From Chloroflexota bacterium (GTDB lineage Bacteria > Chloroflexota > Anaerolineae > Anaerolineales > Villigracilaceae), in contig JACRBI010000037.1 of the NCBI GenBank assembly GCA_016234495.1, positions 42,525 through 106,524 of the forward strand: DNA of 64,000 nucleotides, given 5' to 3'. The notes below the pieces were generated by a model, which saw only the letters and a program-made list of their open reading frames with translations, was not told where the DNA came from and made no database searches. Positions 26,242-33,874 of this stretch are shown here, piece after piece; within the stretch, counting starts at the first letter, position 1, and every line of letters starts with the position of its first letter. A program made the translations under genes and the position numbers.

Positions 26242-27231
26242 ATGACAGATTATCTCGTTCAAGCGACCAATTTGAAAAAATATTTCAAAACCGTGAAAGC
26301 CGTTGACGGCGTTTCACTGCATGTAAAGCCCGGTGAAATTTATGGGCTGGTCGGCTCGGACGGCGCGGGCAAGACGACCACCATGCGTCTGCTGGTCGGC
26401 GCGCTGAAACCTTCGGCGGGCGAGATCACCGTCTGCGGTTTTGACGTAGCGAAACAGGTCGAGCAGGTGCGCTCTCAGATCGGATATCTCTCGCAGCGGT
26501 TTTCGATGTACGAAGATTTAAGCGTGCTGGAAAATATCCGCTTCTTTGCCGAGGTGCGCGGACTCTCTCAAACCGAATGGCTGCCGCGCTCGATGGAGAT
26601 TCTTGAATTCGTTGGGCTGGCCGATTTCAAAGACCGCCGCGCAGGTCAGCTCTCCGGCGGCATGAAACAAAAACTTGGCCTTGCCTCCGCGCTCGTAACT
26701 CGTCCGCGTTTGCTGCTGCTGGATGAGCCAACAACAGGCGTTGACCCCGTCACCCGCCAGGATTTTTGGCAGTTGGTGATTAAACTTGTTTCTACCCCCC
26801 TCCATCTCCCCCAAAATTCGGAGAATTTGGGGGGAGTGGCGCGAAGTGCCGAGGGGGGCAGGGTAAGTGTCATCATCTCCACCCCCTACATGGATGAAGC
26901 CTCGCGCTGTCACCGCGTGGGATTCATGAAGAACGGAAAGATCATCGCCGAAGATACGCCGTCAGTTTTACGCTCGCAATTGAACGGACGCATCCTCGAA
27001 TTGCGCGGCTCACCGTTGAATCTTCTGCGCCATGCCGCGCACAAGGATTCGGATGTTGAAGATGTTCAAGCCTTCGGCGACAGGCTGCACATCCGCGTCA
27101 GCGAAGGGAAATCTCAAGCAGTCTTGAAAAAATTGAAGAAGGAAATCGTCAGCGCCGGCGGTCAGGTGGATGAACTGCGTGTTGTGCCGCCCGCCCTCGA
27201 AGATGTGTTCATCGCCTTATCTGAACATTAA
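26242..27231 (+). CDS. ABC transporter ATPase 1 (export operon), with in-frame palindromic insert
   Basis: The 329-residue nucleotide-binding protein has Walker A GSDGAGKT (38-45), signature LSGGMKQ (137-143), Walker B LLLLDEP (157-163) and D-loop GVDP. Residues 185-207 are an extra segment encoded by a GC-rich palindrome at about 26794-26863. Without it the reading KLVS-VSVIIST would be the normal family spacing. The switch histidine is missing: STPYMDEA has Pro instead of His at about 215. So this subunit has a good signature but a defective H-loop. The ATG at 26242 follows the stop of the reductase gene. Confidence 0.9.
   Translation: MTDYLVQATNLKKYFKTVKAVDGVSLHVKPGEIYGLVGSDGAGKTTTMRLLVGALKPSAGEITVCGFDVAKQVEQVRSQIGYLSQRFSMYEDLSVLENIRFFAEVRGLSQTEWLPRSMEILEFVGLADFKDRRAGQLSGGMKQKLGLASALVTRPRLLLLDEPTTGVDPVTRQDFWQLVIKLVSTPLHLPQNSENLGGVARSAEGGRVSVIISTPYMDEASRCHRVGFMKNGKIIAEDTPSVLRSQLNGRILELRGSPLNLLRHAAHKDSDVEDVQAFGDRLHIRVSEGKSQAVLKKLKKEIVSAGGQVDELRVVPPALEDVFIALSEH
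26794..26863. repeat. Palindromic element inserted in frame in an ABC ATPase gene
   Basis: The inner arms CTCCCCCAAAATTC (26805-26818) and GAATTTGGGGGGAG (26822-26835) pair over 14 positions with one mismatch or wobble. Outer CCCCCCTC (26795-26802) pairs with GAGGGGGG (26851-26858). The reading frame stays open through the element and adds about 23 residues to the protein. Confidence 0.75.
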
Positions 27232-27257
27232 ACATTGAACTTGGTTAGGAAACGCTT

Positions 27258-28160
27258 ATGGAAACAGTCATCAAGGTCGAAAACCTCACCCGCAAATTTG
27301 GCGATTTCGTCGCGGTGGATCACATCAACTTTGAAGTGAACGCGGGCGAAGTGGTCGGCTATCTCGGCCCCAATGGCTCGGGCAAAACAACCACCATCCG
27401 CATGTTGCTTGGGCTTCTGGCTCCCAGTGAAGGTCAAGCCACAGTGCTTGGATACGATGTTCACCGCCAAAGCGAGGAAGTCCGCGCGCGGGTTGGGTAC
27501 ATGTCGCAGAAGTTCGCCATTTATGATGACTTGACTGCGCTAGAGAATTTAACTTTTTATGGCGGCGTGTATGGGATTAAAGACAGGGCGCGCATCTTGC
27601 ATACCCTAGAACTGGTCGGTCTTAAAGGGCATGAGCAAACGCTGACAAGGGATATGTCCACCGGCTGGCGGCAGCGACTCTCTCTTGGCATTGCGCTTGT
27701 CCACGAACCGAAATTATTATTCCTCGATGAACCCACCTCAGGAGTTGACCCGACTGCCCGCCGCGCATTTTGGGACTTGATCTACGAGCTGGCAGAAAAT
27801 GGCGTGACCATCTTCGTCACCACGCACTACATGGACGAAGCCGAATATTGCGAAAGAGTCGGCGTGATGCGCGATGGCAAACTTCTCGCGATGGATACGC
27901 CGACTAATCTAAAACGGACTGTAATTAAGGGGGATGTGTGGGAAGTCTTCGCTCATCCGCTTGAGCAGGGGCTGGAAATTCTGCACGACATGGATGGAGT
28001 CGAGCGTGTCGGGTTGGCGGGTGACCATTTACGAGTCATCAGCTCAAAGGTCAAAAAGACAGCGATGCAAAGCTTATTAAGTAAGGCAGGTTTGAGCGTG
28101 GAAAAAATCGAAAGAGGCGAACCAACCCTGGAGGATGTCTTCCTCGCGCTGGCGCGTTAG
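27258..28160 (+). CDS. ABC transporter ATPase 2 (export operon)
   Basis: The 300-residue protein has Walker A GPNGSGKT (37-44), Walker B LLFLDEP (153-159), D-loop GVDP and a complete switch motif TTHYMDEA with H190. The signature is degenerate: MSTGWRQR (133-140) instead of LSGGQ. Paired with ATPase 1, which has the opposite pattern, this would give one competent composite ATP site and one defective site, as in heterodimeric exporters. YbhF-type proteins carry both domains in one chain; here they are separate genes. Confidence 0.93.
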   Translation: METVIKVENLTRKFGDFVAVDHINFEVNAGEVVGYLGPNGSGKTTTIRMLLGLLAPSEGQATVLGYDVHRQSEEVRARVGYMSQKFAIYDDLTALENLTFYGGVYGIKDRARILHTLELVGLKGHEQTLTRDMSTGWRQRLSLGIALVHEPKLLFLDEPTSGVDPTARRAFWDLIYELAENGVTIFVTTHYMDEAEYCERVGVMRDGKLLAMDTPTNLKRTVIKGDVWEVFAHPLEQGLEILHDMDGVERVGLAGDHLRVISSKVKKTAMQSLLSKAGLSVEKIERGEPTLEDVFLALAR

Positions 28161-28173
28161 AACATGTTAAAAG

Positions 28174-28221
28174 GTTGGCAGGTTTAAAGGTTTCAACGTT
28201 CAAACCTGAAAACCTGCCAAC
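28174..28221. terminator. Bidirectional terminator hairpin
   Basis: GTTGGCAGGTTT (28174-28185) and AAACCTGCCAAC (28210-28221) are exact complements, with a further inner AAAGGTTT/AAACCT pairing. The hairpin sits between the convergent ABC operon and the pspC gene. Confidence 0.75.
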
Positions 28222-28227
28222 TTGTGT

Positions 28228-28419
28228 TTACTCCTCGGGGGTGACGATGGCCATGATGATGTAGGCGACCAATAGGCCGCCATTCAAAGCAAAGAAACCA
28301 AGTACAAATAACAGGCGCACGACGGTCGGATCCATGTTGAGGTAATCTGCAAGGCCGGCACACACGCCCGCGATCATGCGATTGGATTTGCTGCGGGTGA
28401 GGGTTTTAACTTCGTTCAT
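28228..28419 (-). CDS. PspC-domain membrane protein
   Basis: The 63-residue protein has the PspC signature: RMIAGVCAGLADYLNMDPTV and one or two membrane helices (LLFVLGFFALNGGLLVAYIIM). In other bacteria PspC takes part in envelope-stress sensing. It is single and lacks a PspA or response regulator next to it. The start at 28419 has AAAGGAG five bases upstream; longer in-frame starts lack this. Confidence 0.92.
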   Translation of the reverse strand: MNEVKTLTRSKSNRMIAGVCAGLADYLNMDPTVVRLLFVLGFFALNGGLLVAYIIMAIVTPEE

Positions 28420-28502
28420 TTTTACTCCTTTCATTTTGTCTGTTTGGTTTACGCGGCAAAACGAAAGGAGTTGCAGCATCCCCGCTTCTCACTTTTTACT
28501 TT

Positions 28503-29147
28503 TCACATCTTCGTTGCTGGATGCCTCAACACTGTCTTCATCTTATCGGGTGCGGCTCTGCGCGGATCGCTCAGGTAGATTTCATGGTGTTTGCCGTCCG
28601 GGCCGACATTATCCTGCAAACCATTTTCCTGCATGAATTCTTTCATGCGCTCGATGGTGGCGGGTTCGGTCGCATATGGCCCGATGTGCATGGTTTGCAC
28701 GCACAGCCCTTCTTCAAAAAATGCCAGCCTTGCCCGCGAGAGCATTTCGCTGTCCCCTTTCTTCCTGCGGACCTGCCCGCGCGCCTCCTCGAATAATTCT
28801 TGCGTGATGACTTCGGGCTGCATCATCATCAGTGTGTAGAACCAATTGTCTTTGACCGTGATGTCGAACACTCCATCTTCCACCCACCACAAGCCTTCGA
28901 GCGCCATGACTGGATAATCAATGGCATTCGTCTTGCGCTTTTTCAACATGAACTTGAGCGTGTAAGCCAGCCCGTACAACGCCATGGTCCCCTCGGCAAA
29001 CTTCAGCGATTTGCCCGGCTCGGAGTTTTTTTCGATCGCGCCGTCCACCATGGCGAATTGCAGCCGCGGCACTTGTACTACCTCAATCTTTTTTGCGGAT
29101 GGCTGATATAAATATTTGTACTGTTTTTTCAGGTCAAGAACTTTCAT
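28503..29147 (-). CDS. GyrI-like small-molecule-binding domain protein
   Basis: The 214-residue soluble protein resembles the GyrI-like family: VEVVQVPRLQFAMVDGAI-type N-terminus (residues 22-37) and MHIGPYATEPATIERMKEFM near 160-180, with C-terminal HHEIYLSDPRRAAPDKMKT. Stand-alone members bind aromatic or cationic compounds and some act as hydrolases. No HTH is attached here, so it is not a transcription factor by itself. The next gene begins 15 bases upstream and may share the transcript. Confidence 0.85.
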   Translation of the reverse strand: MKVLDLKKQYKYLYQPSAKKIEVVQVPRLQFAMVDGAIEKNSEPGKSLKFAEGTMALYGLAYTLKFMLKKRKTNAIDYPVMALEGLWWVEDGVFDITVKDNWFYTLMMMQPEVITQELFEEARGQVRRKKGDSEMLSRARLAFFEEGLCVQTMHIGPYATEPATIERMKEFMQENGLQDNVGPDGKHHEIYLSDPRRAAPDKMKTVLRHPATKM

Positions 29148-29162
29148 GTCAGTCTCCTTTAT

Positions 29163-30137
29163 TCAAGCCGCATTGACTCTTTTTTGGATTCGTCCGATAA
29201 ACAACGTCAACCCTTTAGACGGAACTTTCTTTTGACCAAAGTCCCAATCCTTCCATGCCGTGTAAATGGATTCGGGTGTGTATCCTCCATTTTCGTCTGC
29301 TTTGGATTCGACAACGGCGAGCATCTCTTTGAAGCGTTTGTCATTCCGCGCCCATTGGAAATGACTCAGCACGTCCAGCACATGCAGGATGTCGTACCAG
29401 AACAGCGGCGCTTTCAGTTTGCGGAAGTCCGTGCCCATGAAGAACATGTACGGATGTTGTTCCCTGCTTTTTTCCCAAAGCGAGAGTAAAGTTTCAACAC
29501 CAATTTTTGCAGATTTGCCTTTGTGTAATTCCGAAACATTCGCCAGCGATTGCAGCATCACCAGGGTTGCATATGGACATGGATCGTCCTTGCGCCCCGG
29601 CCCGCGAAACTTTCCCAACTCCGGCGAGACGGCGCACGGCCAGCCGTTATCGCGGACGAGTCCATCCAAATATCTGATTGCAGTTTCCACACGCGGATCA
29701 TCTTGCATTCCCAATTGAATCAGGGATGAGACGATTACCGGCGCGTCGCATAATGCCCAAGCCCACGTGTCTTGTCCGCTGCCGCCGAAGTGCGTTGGGA
29801 CATTCGTGGTCAGTTGGAACGGTCCCTGCTCGGATTGGTGTTCCATCACTTTTTTTACAACTTTCTTCACGGGCAAATCGCTGACATTCAACCCCAACCC
29901 GGCAATAAACGACAATTTGTGAAATGATTGGCTCGCAGACCTGTGGCTGTTGAGAACCGTCCCCGGCCAATCCATTAACTCAGTGAGCAGAGATTGAATT
30001 TTTACATCGGCCAGCATGGCTTTTCGCGCAGCAACCACCTGCGAATCTTTTTCCGTTTGCCCGAGCAGGTCAACCCGAGTTCGATATTCGATCCACGGTT
30101 CACCTTGCAAAAGCCATTCGATGGTTTTGTCGTTCAT
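29163..30137 (-). CDS. Conserved protein with alpha/alpha-toroid-like repeats, unknown function
   Basis: The 324-residue soluble protein contains repeated helix pairs with the pattern of prenyltransferase/squalene-cyclase toroid proteins (VETAIRYLDGLVRDNGWPCA near 150; YATLVMLQSLANVSEL near 195; FWYDILHVLDVLSHFQ near 250). It lacks the DxDD catalytic motif of cyclases. The family is found in many environmental bacteria as a conserved hypothetical. It probably shares a transcript with the GyrI-like gene downstream (15-base gap). Confidence 0.7.
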   Translation of the reverse strand: MNDKTIEWLLQGEPWIEYRTRVDLLGQTEKDSQVVAARKAMLADVKIQSLLTELMDWPGTVLNSHRSASQSFHKLSFIAGLGLNVSDLPVKKVVKKVMEHQSEQGPFQLTTNVPTHFGGSGQDTWAWALCDAPVIVSSLIQLGMQDDPRVETAIRYLDGLVRDNGWPCAVSPELGKFRGPGRKDDPCPYATLVMLQSLANVSELHKGKSAKIGVETLLSLWEKSREQHPYMFFMGTDFRKLKAPLFWYDILHVLDVLSHFQWARNDKRFKEMLAVVESKADENGGYTPESIYTAWKDWDFGQKKVPSKGLTLFIGRIQKRVNAA

Positions 30138-30223
30138 GAAATTTGTCCATTCCCGCGCATAAAAAAACAGATGCGTTTTTCAAATTATGACATATCCACG
30201 TCTTGTTTTCAAATTTCGAAAAG

Positions 30224-31387
30224 TTATTCTCCTTTGTGGATGACATCTTTTCCATATTTTTCTTGAAGCTGATCCACGACTTCCTGCAATTTGCGGGACT
30301 TCTCGCTTCCTGCGTCCCACAAGCTGAGCTGCCGGACCGGAGCGCCGATTCCGCTGACGCCGACTCCAATCAACCGAACGGCCTGATTCGGCTTGCGGAC
30401 GGTTTTCATCAGTTTGACGGCACTGCGGAAAATCTCATCTTCGTTGTCTGTGGATGTGGGCAGGGTGACTTGTCTTGAAAGGGTTGTGAAATCAGGCCAG
30501 CGGATTTTCAACTTGACGGTTTTTCCCGCAAGGTCATTTTTACGAAGCTGACGCGCCACATCTCTTGCCTGTTCACGCAAGGTCTTTTCAAGTGTCCTGT
30601 CATCGCGGATGTCCACGTTGAAGGTGGTTTCCTGACTCACCGATTTCGTTTCGTACTCTGTGACGATGGGGCGGTTGTCAATGCCTTGCGCGTGACGCCA
30701 AAGGTCGCGTCCATTTTCGCCGAATAAATTGACGAGTTCTTTTTCAGGCCAGTTGGCAATGTCGCCAATGGTGTGAATGCCAAGTTCAGTTAATCGCGCG
30801 GAGGTTTTCGGCCCCACGCCCCAAAGCATGTCTGCGGGCAGGGGAGCGAGGAATTTAGCTTCGTCGCCGGCCGGGACGATGGTCAACCCGAAGGGCGGCT
30901 CGTTCCTTTGTTTGCCTGATTTTTTCCCGACCTCGGTTGCGATTTTCGCAACGAGTTTGTTGGATGCGATCCCGATCGAGCTGGGTAAATGCATTTCGTT
31001 TTTGATGCCAGCTTGCAGGTCAAGCGCGATGCGTGCCGGGGCTTCGCGCATGTCTGAGATGTCGAGAAAGGCTTCGTCGATGGAAATCTGCTCGACCAAG
31101 GAAGTCAAATTTCTGAGTTTGGTCATTACCTTTTCAGAATATTCCCCATAAAGTTTGTGCCGCCCGGAGACGATGATCAGATTCCTGCACAGTTGAATCG
31201 CGCGGCTCATGGGCATGGCGCTGCGCACCCCGAACGCACGCGCAGGATAAGAACAGGATGCGACCACGCCGCGTTCGTTGGGTTTGCCGCCAACAGCAAA
31301 CGGCTTGCCGCGCAGGGCGGGGTTCTGAGTCTCTTCGACTGAACAGTAAAAAGCATCGAGGTCCAAATGAAGAATTGTGCGTGGCAT
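30224..31387 (-). CDS. dinB: DNA polymerase IV (Y family)
   Basis: The 387-residue translesion polymerase has the Y-family catalytic motifs DLDAFYCSVEE (D8 region) and SIDEAFLDIS (about 102-111), the GIASNKLVAKIATEVGKKSG fingers segment, and two HhH-like segments in the thumb (PADMLWGVGPKTSARLTELG). The C-terminal little-finger domain is complete. It copies damaged DNA with low fidelity. No LexA-box-like sequence was seen. The gene stands alone, with a MITE-like element upstream. Confidence 0.96.
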   Translation of the reverse strand: MPRTILHLDLDAFYCSVEETQNPALRGKPFAVGGKPNERGVVASCSYPARAFGVRSAMPMSRAIQLCRNLIIVSGRHKLYGEYSEKVMTKLRNLTSLVEQISIDEAFLDISDMREAPARIALDLQAGIKNEMHLPSSIGIASNKLVAKIATEVGKKSGKQRNEPPFGLTIVPAGDEAKFLAPLPADMLWGVGPKTSARLTELGIHTIGDIANWPEKELVNLFGENGRDLWRHAQGIDNRPIVTEYETKSVSQETTFNVDIRDDRTLEKTLREQARDVARQLRKNDLAGKTVKLKIRWPDFTTLSRQVTLPTSTDNEDEIFRSAVKLMKTVRKPNQAVRLIGVGVSGIGAPVRQLSLWDAGSEKSRKLQEVVDQLQEKYGKDVIHKGE

Positions 31388-31391
31388 TTTA

Positions 31392-31544
31392 TAATTAACC
31401 TAAGTTGCTACCTTAAGATCAAAACAAAGACCTTTGCCACGAATTACGCGAATTTTTAATTTTATTCGCGAAAATCTGCGAAATTCGCGGCTAGTGATTT
31501 TTTCTTTTACCTGCTTTTGTGTAGATGGCAACTTGGGTTAATTA
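31392..31544. mobile_element. MITE-like element with AACCYAAGTTGC termini
   Basis: The 153-bp unit is bounded by 17-bp inverted repeats TAATTAACCTAAGTTGC (31392-31408) and GCAACTTGGGTTAATTA (31528-31544), 16 of 17 matching. Its core (31436-31492), GCCACGAATTACGCG... to AAATTCGCGGC, is the same GCGAATT-family repeat found in the differently bordered element at 8833-8952. Confidence 0.65.
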
Positions 31545-31614
31545 TAGTGCAGGGATGGGACGAGATGTTTCAAGGACTGGTAAAAAATGACCAAGAAATT
31601 GGCTTAATAATATA

Positions 31615-31643
31615 TTGAACAATCTCTTAAGAAAAGTTATACT
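31615..31643 (+). promoter_or_regulatory. Sigma-70-type promoter of the NBR1-Ig protein
   Basis: TTGAAC (31615-31620), a 17-base spacer and TATACT (31638-31643) precede the gene, whose start is 78 bases downstream. SD GGAGG lies at 31711-31715. Confidence 0.75.
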
Positions 31644-31720
31644 AGAGATGGCGTATAGTCAAGGAACTTTTTTAGATTATTTACGTCCTTGTTTAGTATT
31701 TGTATTGTATGGAGGAAGAA

Positions 31721-33781
31721 ATGAAACTAATATCGAAATTTGCAACAGCCCTGATCTTAATCGCCCTGATGGTTTCCATTCTACCTGCCGCGACTGTGCT
31801 GCCCGTTCAAGCCGCGACATGCTACTGGGCACAATTCGTTTCTGATGTGACGATACCCGACGGAACAAATTTCGCTCCGGGCGCAGCCTTCGTCAAGACG
31901 TGGCGGCTTAAGAATATCGGCACGTGCGCATGGAGCGATGTCTCGTTGATCTTCGACAGCGGCCAGCAGATGGGCGCGCCCGCTTCTTCTGCCCTGCCGA
32001 CAACTGTCAACCCCGGCCAGACAGTAGACATCACTGTGAACATGACCGCACCCAGCGCGGCAGGTCATTACTTTGGCTACTATAAATTCAAGAGCACGGC
32101 TGGCGGTGTGTTCGGAATCGGCTCTTCGGCCAACAGCACCTTCTGGGTTGAGATCAACGTCAATTCAACTTCCGGCACCGGCTATGACTTTACCGCAAAA
32201 GCGGCTGACGCAACCTGGTCGACCGGCGCCGGGGCTTTCACCTTCCCCGGAACTGACGGCAATGCAAATGGCTTCGCACTTAAATTGGATAAACCCAAAT
32301 TCGAAAGCGGAGTCGAATCTGCGCTGGCTGGTTTGTTGTTTGCCCCCAATGCTGTGGACAATGGTTACGTTCAAGGGATTTACCCGGCCTTCAACGTGCA
32401 AAGCGGGGATCGTTTCCAGGCGACCATTGGCTGCGAGTATGGCGCAACGACCTGTTATGTGACTTACCGCCTCGATTATCAGATCGGCACTGACCCGGTA
32501 AAAACCTTCTGGACCTTCCGTGAAAAATATGAAGGCTGGACGTACAACGTAAACCTCAGCCTTAGCACATTTGCCGGCAAGGATGTGAAATTTATCCTTG
32601 TCAATTCTGCGTACGGTTCGCCGACCGGCGATCGCGGCTTGTGGGTCAACCCGGTCATTTCACGTTCGGGCGGAACGGTTGCAACAAACACGCCCGCTCC
32701 GACTGTGACGGGAACTCCGCCCACTGCGACCCCCAGCAAGACCCCAACCGCTGTTTCCAGTTGTACTAATCTCGCGCAATTCATTTCAGATGTCACAGTA
32801 GCAGACGGGACAACTTTCGCGCCCAACGCGCCTTTCTTGAAGACCTGGCGCCTTAAGAACATCGGCACCTGCACATGGACGAATTACAGCCTGATCTTTG
32901 ACACCGGCGAAAAGATGGGCGGTCTCGAACCCGCGCTCATTCCTGCCACAGTAGCACCCGGTCAGACCGTAGATATCAGCATCAACCTGACAGCGCCAGC
33001 AGTCGCCGGCACATATCGCGGATACTGGAAGTTGAAGACCGCATCCGGCACTCCTTTCGGAATTGGCACCGGCGGCACGAAGTCATTCTGGGTTGAGATC
33101 AAGGTCTCAGGCACGGCAGTGACGCCCGGCCCATCACCCACACCCGGCGCCACGGCAACTCCCATCACCGGCACACGCTATGACTTTGCTGCGAACGTTT
33201 GCGCAGCCACCTGGTACAGCGGAGCGGGAGCCTTACCCTGCCCCGGCACCGATGGCGATGCAAAAGGATTTGTTTTAATCACCAATCCCTCCCGCCTGGA
33301 AAATGGCACAAACGATAACCGCACCGGCTTGATCACCTTCCCGCAGAATATCAACAACGGATACATTCAAGGTTTCTACCCTGCTATTGCCGTACAGAGC
33401 GGCGACAAGTTCCGCTCCATCGTCAACTGCGAGAACGGCGCCACATCCTGCTTCCTAGTCTTCCGCCTTGACTATTCAATCGAAGGCAGTTCAACCATCA
33501 CGAATTTCTGGGCGTTCTCTGAAAAATACGAAGGCCAGTATTATTCAGCAGACATCGACCTCTCAGCGCTGGCCGGCAAGAATATAAAATTCATTCTGAC
33601 AGTGCTTGCCACCGGTTCAGCCACGGGTGACCGCGCCCTTTGGGTTGGCCCCATTATTTATAATGCCGGGTCTGTTGCGCCGACAACAACGTCCACCACT
33701 ACAGCAACCGCAACAGTCACATCCACCGCCACAGCAACATCCACTGCAACCTCCACGCCCACAGCCACTGCCACCCCGTAA
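31721..33781 (+). CDS. Secreted protein with two NBR1-type Ig domains
   Basis: The 686-residue protein has an N-terminal signal peptide (ATALILIALMVSILPAATV). It then contains two copies of a two-domain unit. The first domain is NBR1-like Ig (FVSDVTIPDGTNFAPGAAFV, TWRLKNIGTCAWSDVSLIFD; about 33-150 and 347-470). The second, about 154-315 and 486-640, starts YDFTAKAADATW / YDFAANVCAATW and ends in RGLWVNPVI / RALWVGPII. The C-terminus is a Thr/Ala/Ser repeat tail with no anchor motif. ATG at 31721 is preferred because of GGAGG six bases upstream. The unit repeats well, so the second domain is probably a carbohydrate- or protein-binding module; function unknown. Confidence 0.85.
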   Translation: MKLISKFATALILIALMVSILPAATVLPVQAATCYWAQFVSDVTIPDGTNFAPGAAFVKTWRLKNIGTCAWSDVSLIFDSGQQMGAPASSALPTTVNPGQTVDITVNMTAPSAAGHYFGYYKFKSTAGGVFGIGSSANSTFWVEINVNSTSGTGYDFTAKAADATWSTGAGAFTFPGTDGNANGFALKLDKPKFESGVESALAGLLFAPNAVDNGYVQGIYPAFNVQSGDRFQATIGCEYGATTCYVTYRLDYQIGTDPVKTFWTFREKYEGWTYNVNLSLSTFAGKDVKFILVNSAYGSPTGDRGLWVNPVISRSGGTVATNTPAPTVTGTPPTATPSKTPTAVSSCTNLAQFISDVTVADGTTFAPNAPFLKTWRLKNIGTCTWTNYSLIFDTGEKMGGLEPALIPATVAPGQTVDISINLTAPAVAGTYRGYWKLKTASGTPFGIGTGGTKSFWVEIKVSGTAVTPGPSPTPGATATPITGTRYDFAANVCAATWYSGAGALPCPGTDGDAKGFVLITNPSRLENGTNDNRTGLITFPQNINNGYIQGFYPAIAVQSGDKFRSIVNCENGATSCFLVFRLDYSIEGSSTITNFWAFSEKYEGQYYSADIDLSALAGKNIKFILTVLATGSATGDRALWVGPIIYNAGSVAPTTTSTTTATATVTSTATATSTATSTPTATATP

Positions 33782-33792
33782 TAAAAAAATGC

Positions 33793-33832
33793 AAAAAGTT
33801 CCCGCTGCCGAAAGGCGGCGGGAACTTTTTTT
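33793..33832 (+). terminator. Strong intrinsic terminator
   Basis: AAAGTTCCCGCTGCC and GGCGGCGGGAACTTT pair with one wobble across a GAAA loop, followed by a run of T, just after the NBR1-Ig gene. Confidence 0.88.
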
Positions 33833-33874
33833 AAGTGCAATCGTCTAGTGGTCGAATTATCATTTGGAGGTTTC

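Larger units (their letters stand above)
31388..31720. other. Gap with MITE-like element, promoter and leader
   Basis: The gap holds a MITE-like element (31392-31544), then a clear promoter (31615-31643) and an approximately 75-base leader for the secreted protein at 31721. The apparent overlapping frames here have no RBS. Confidence 0.6.
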
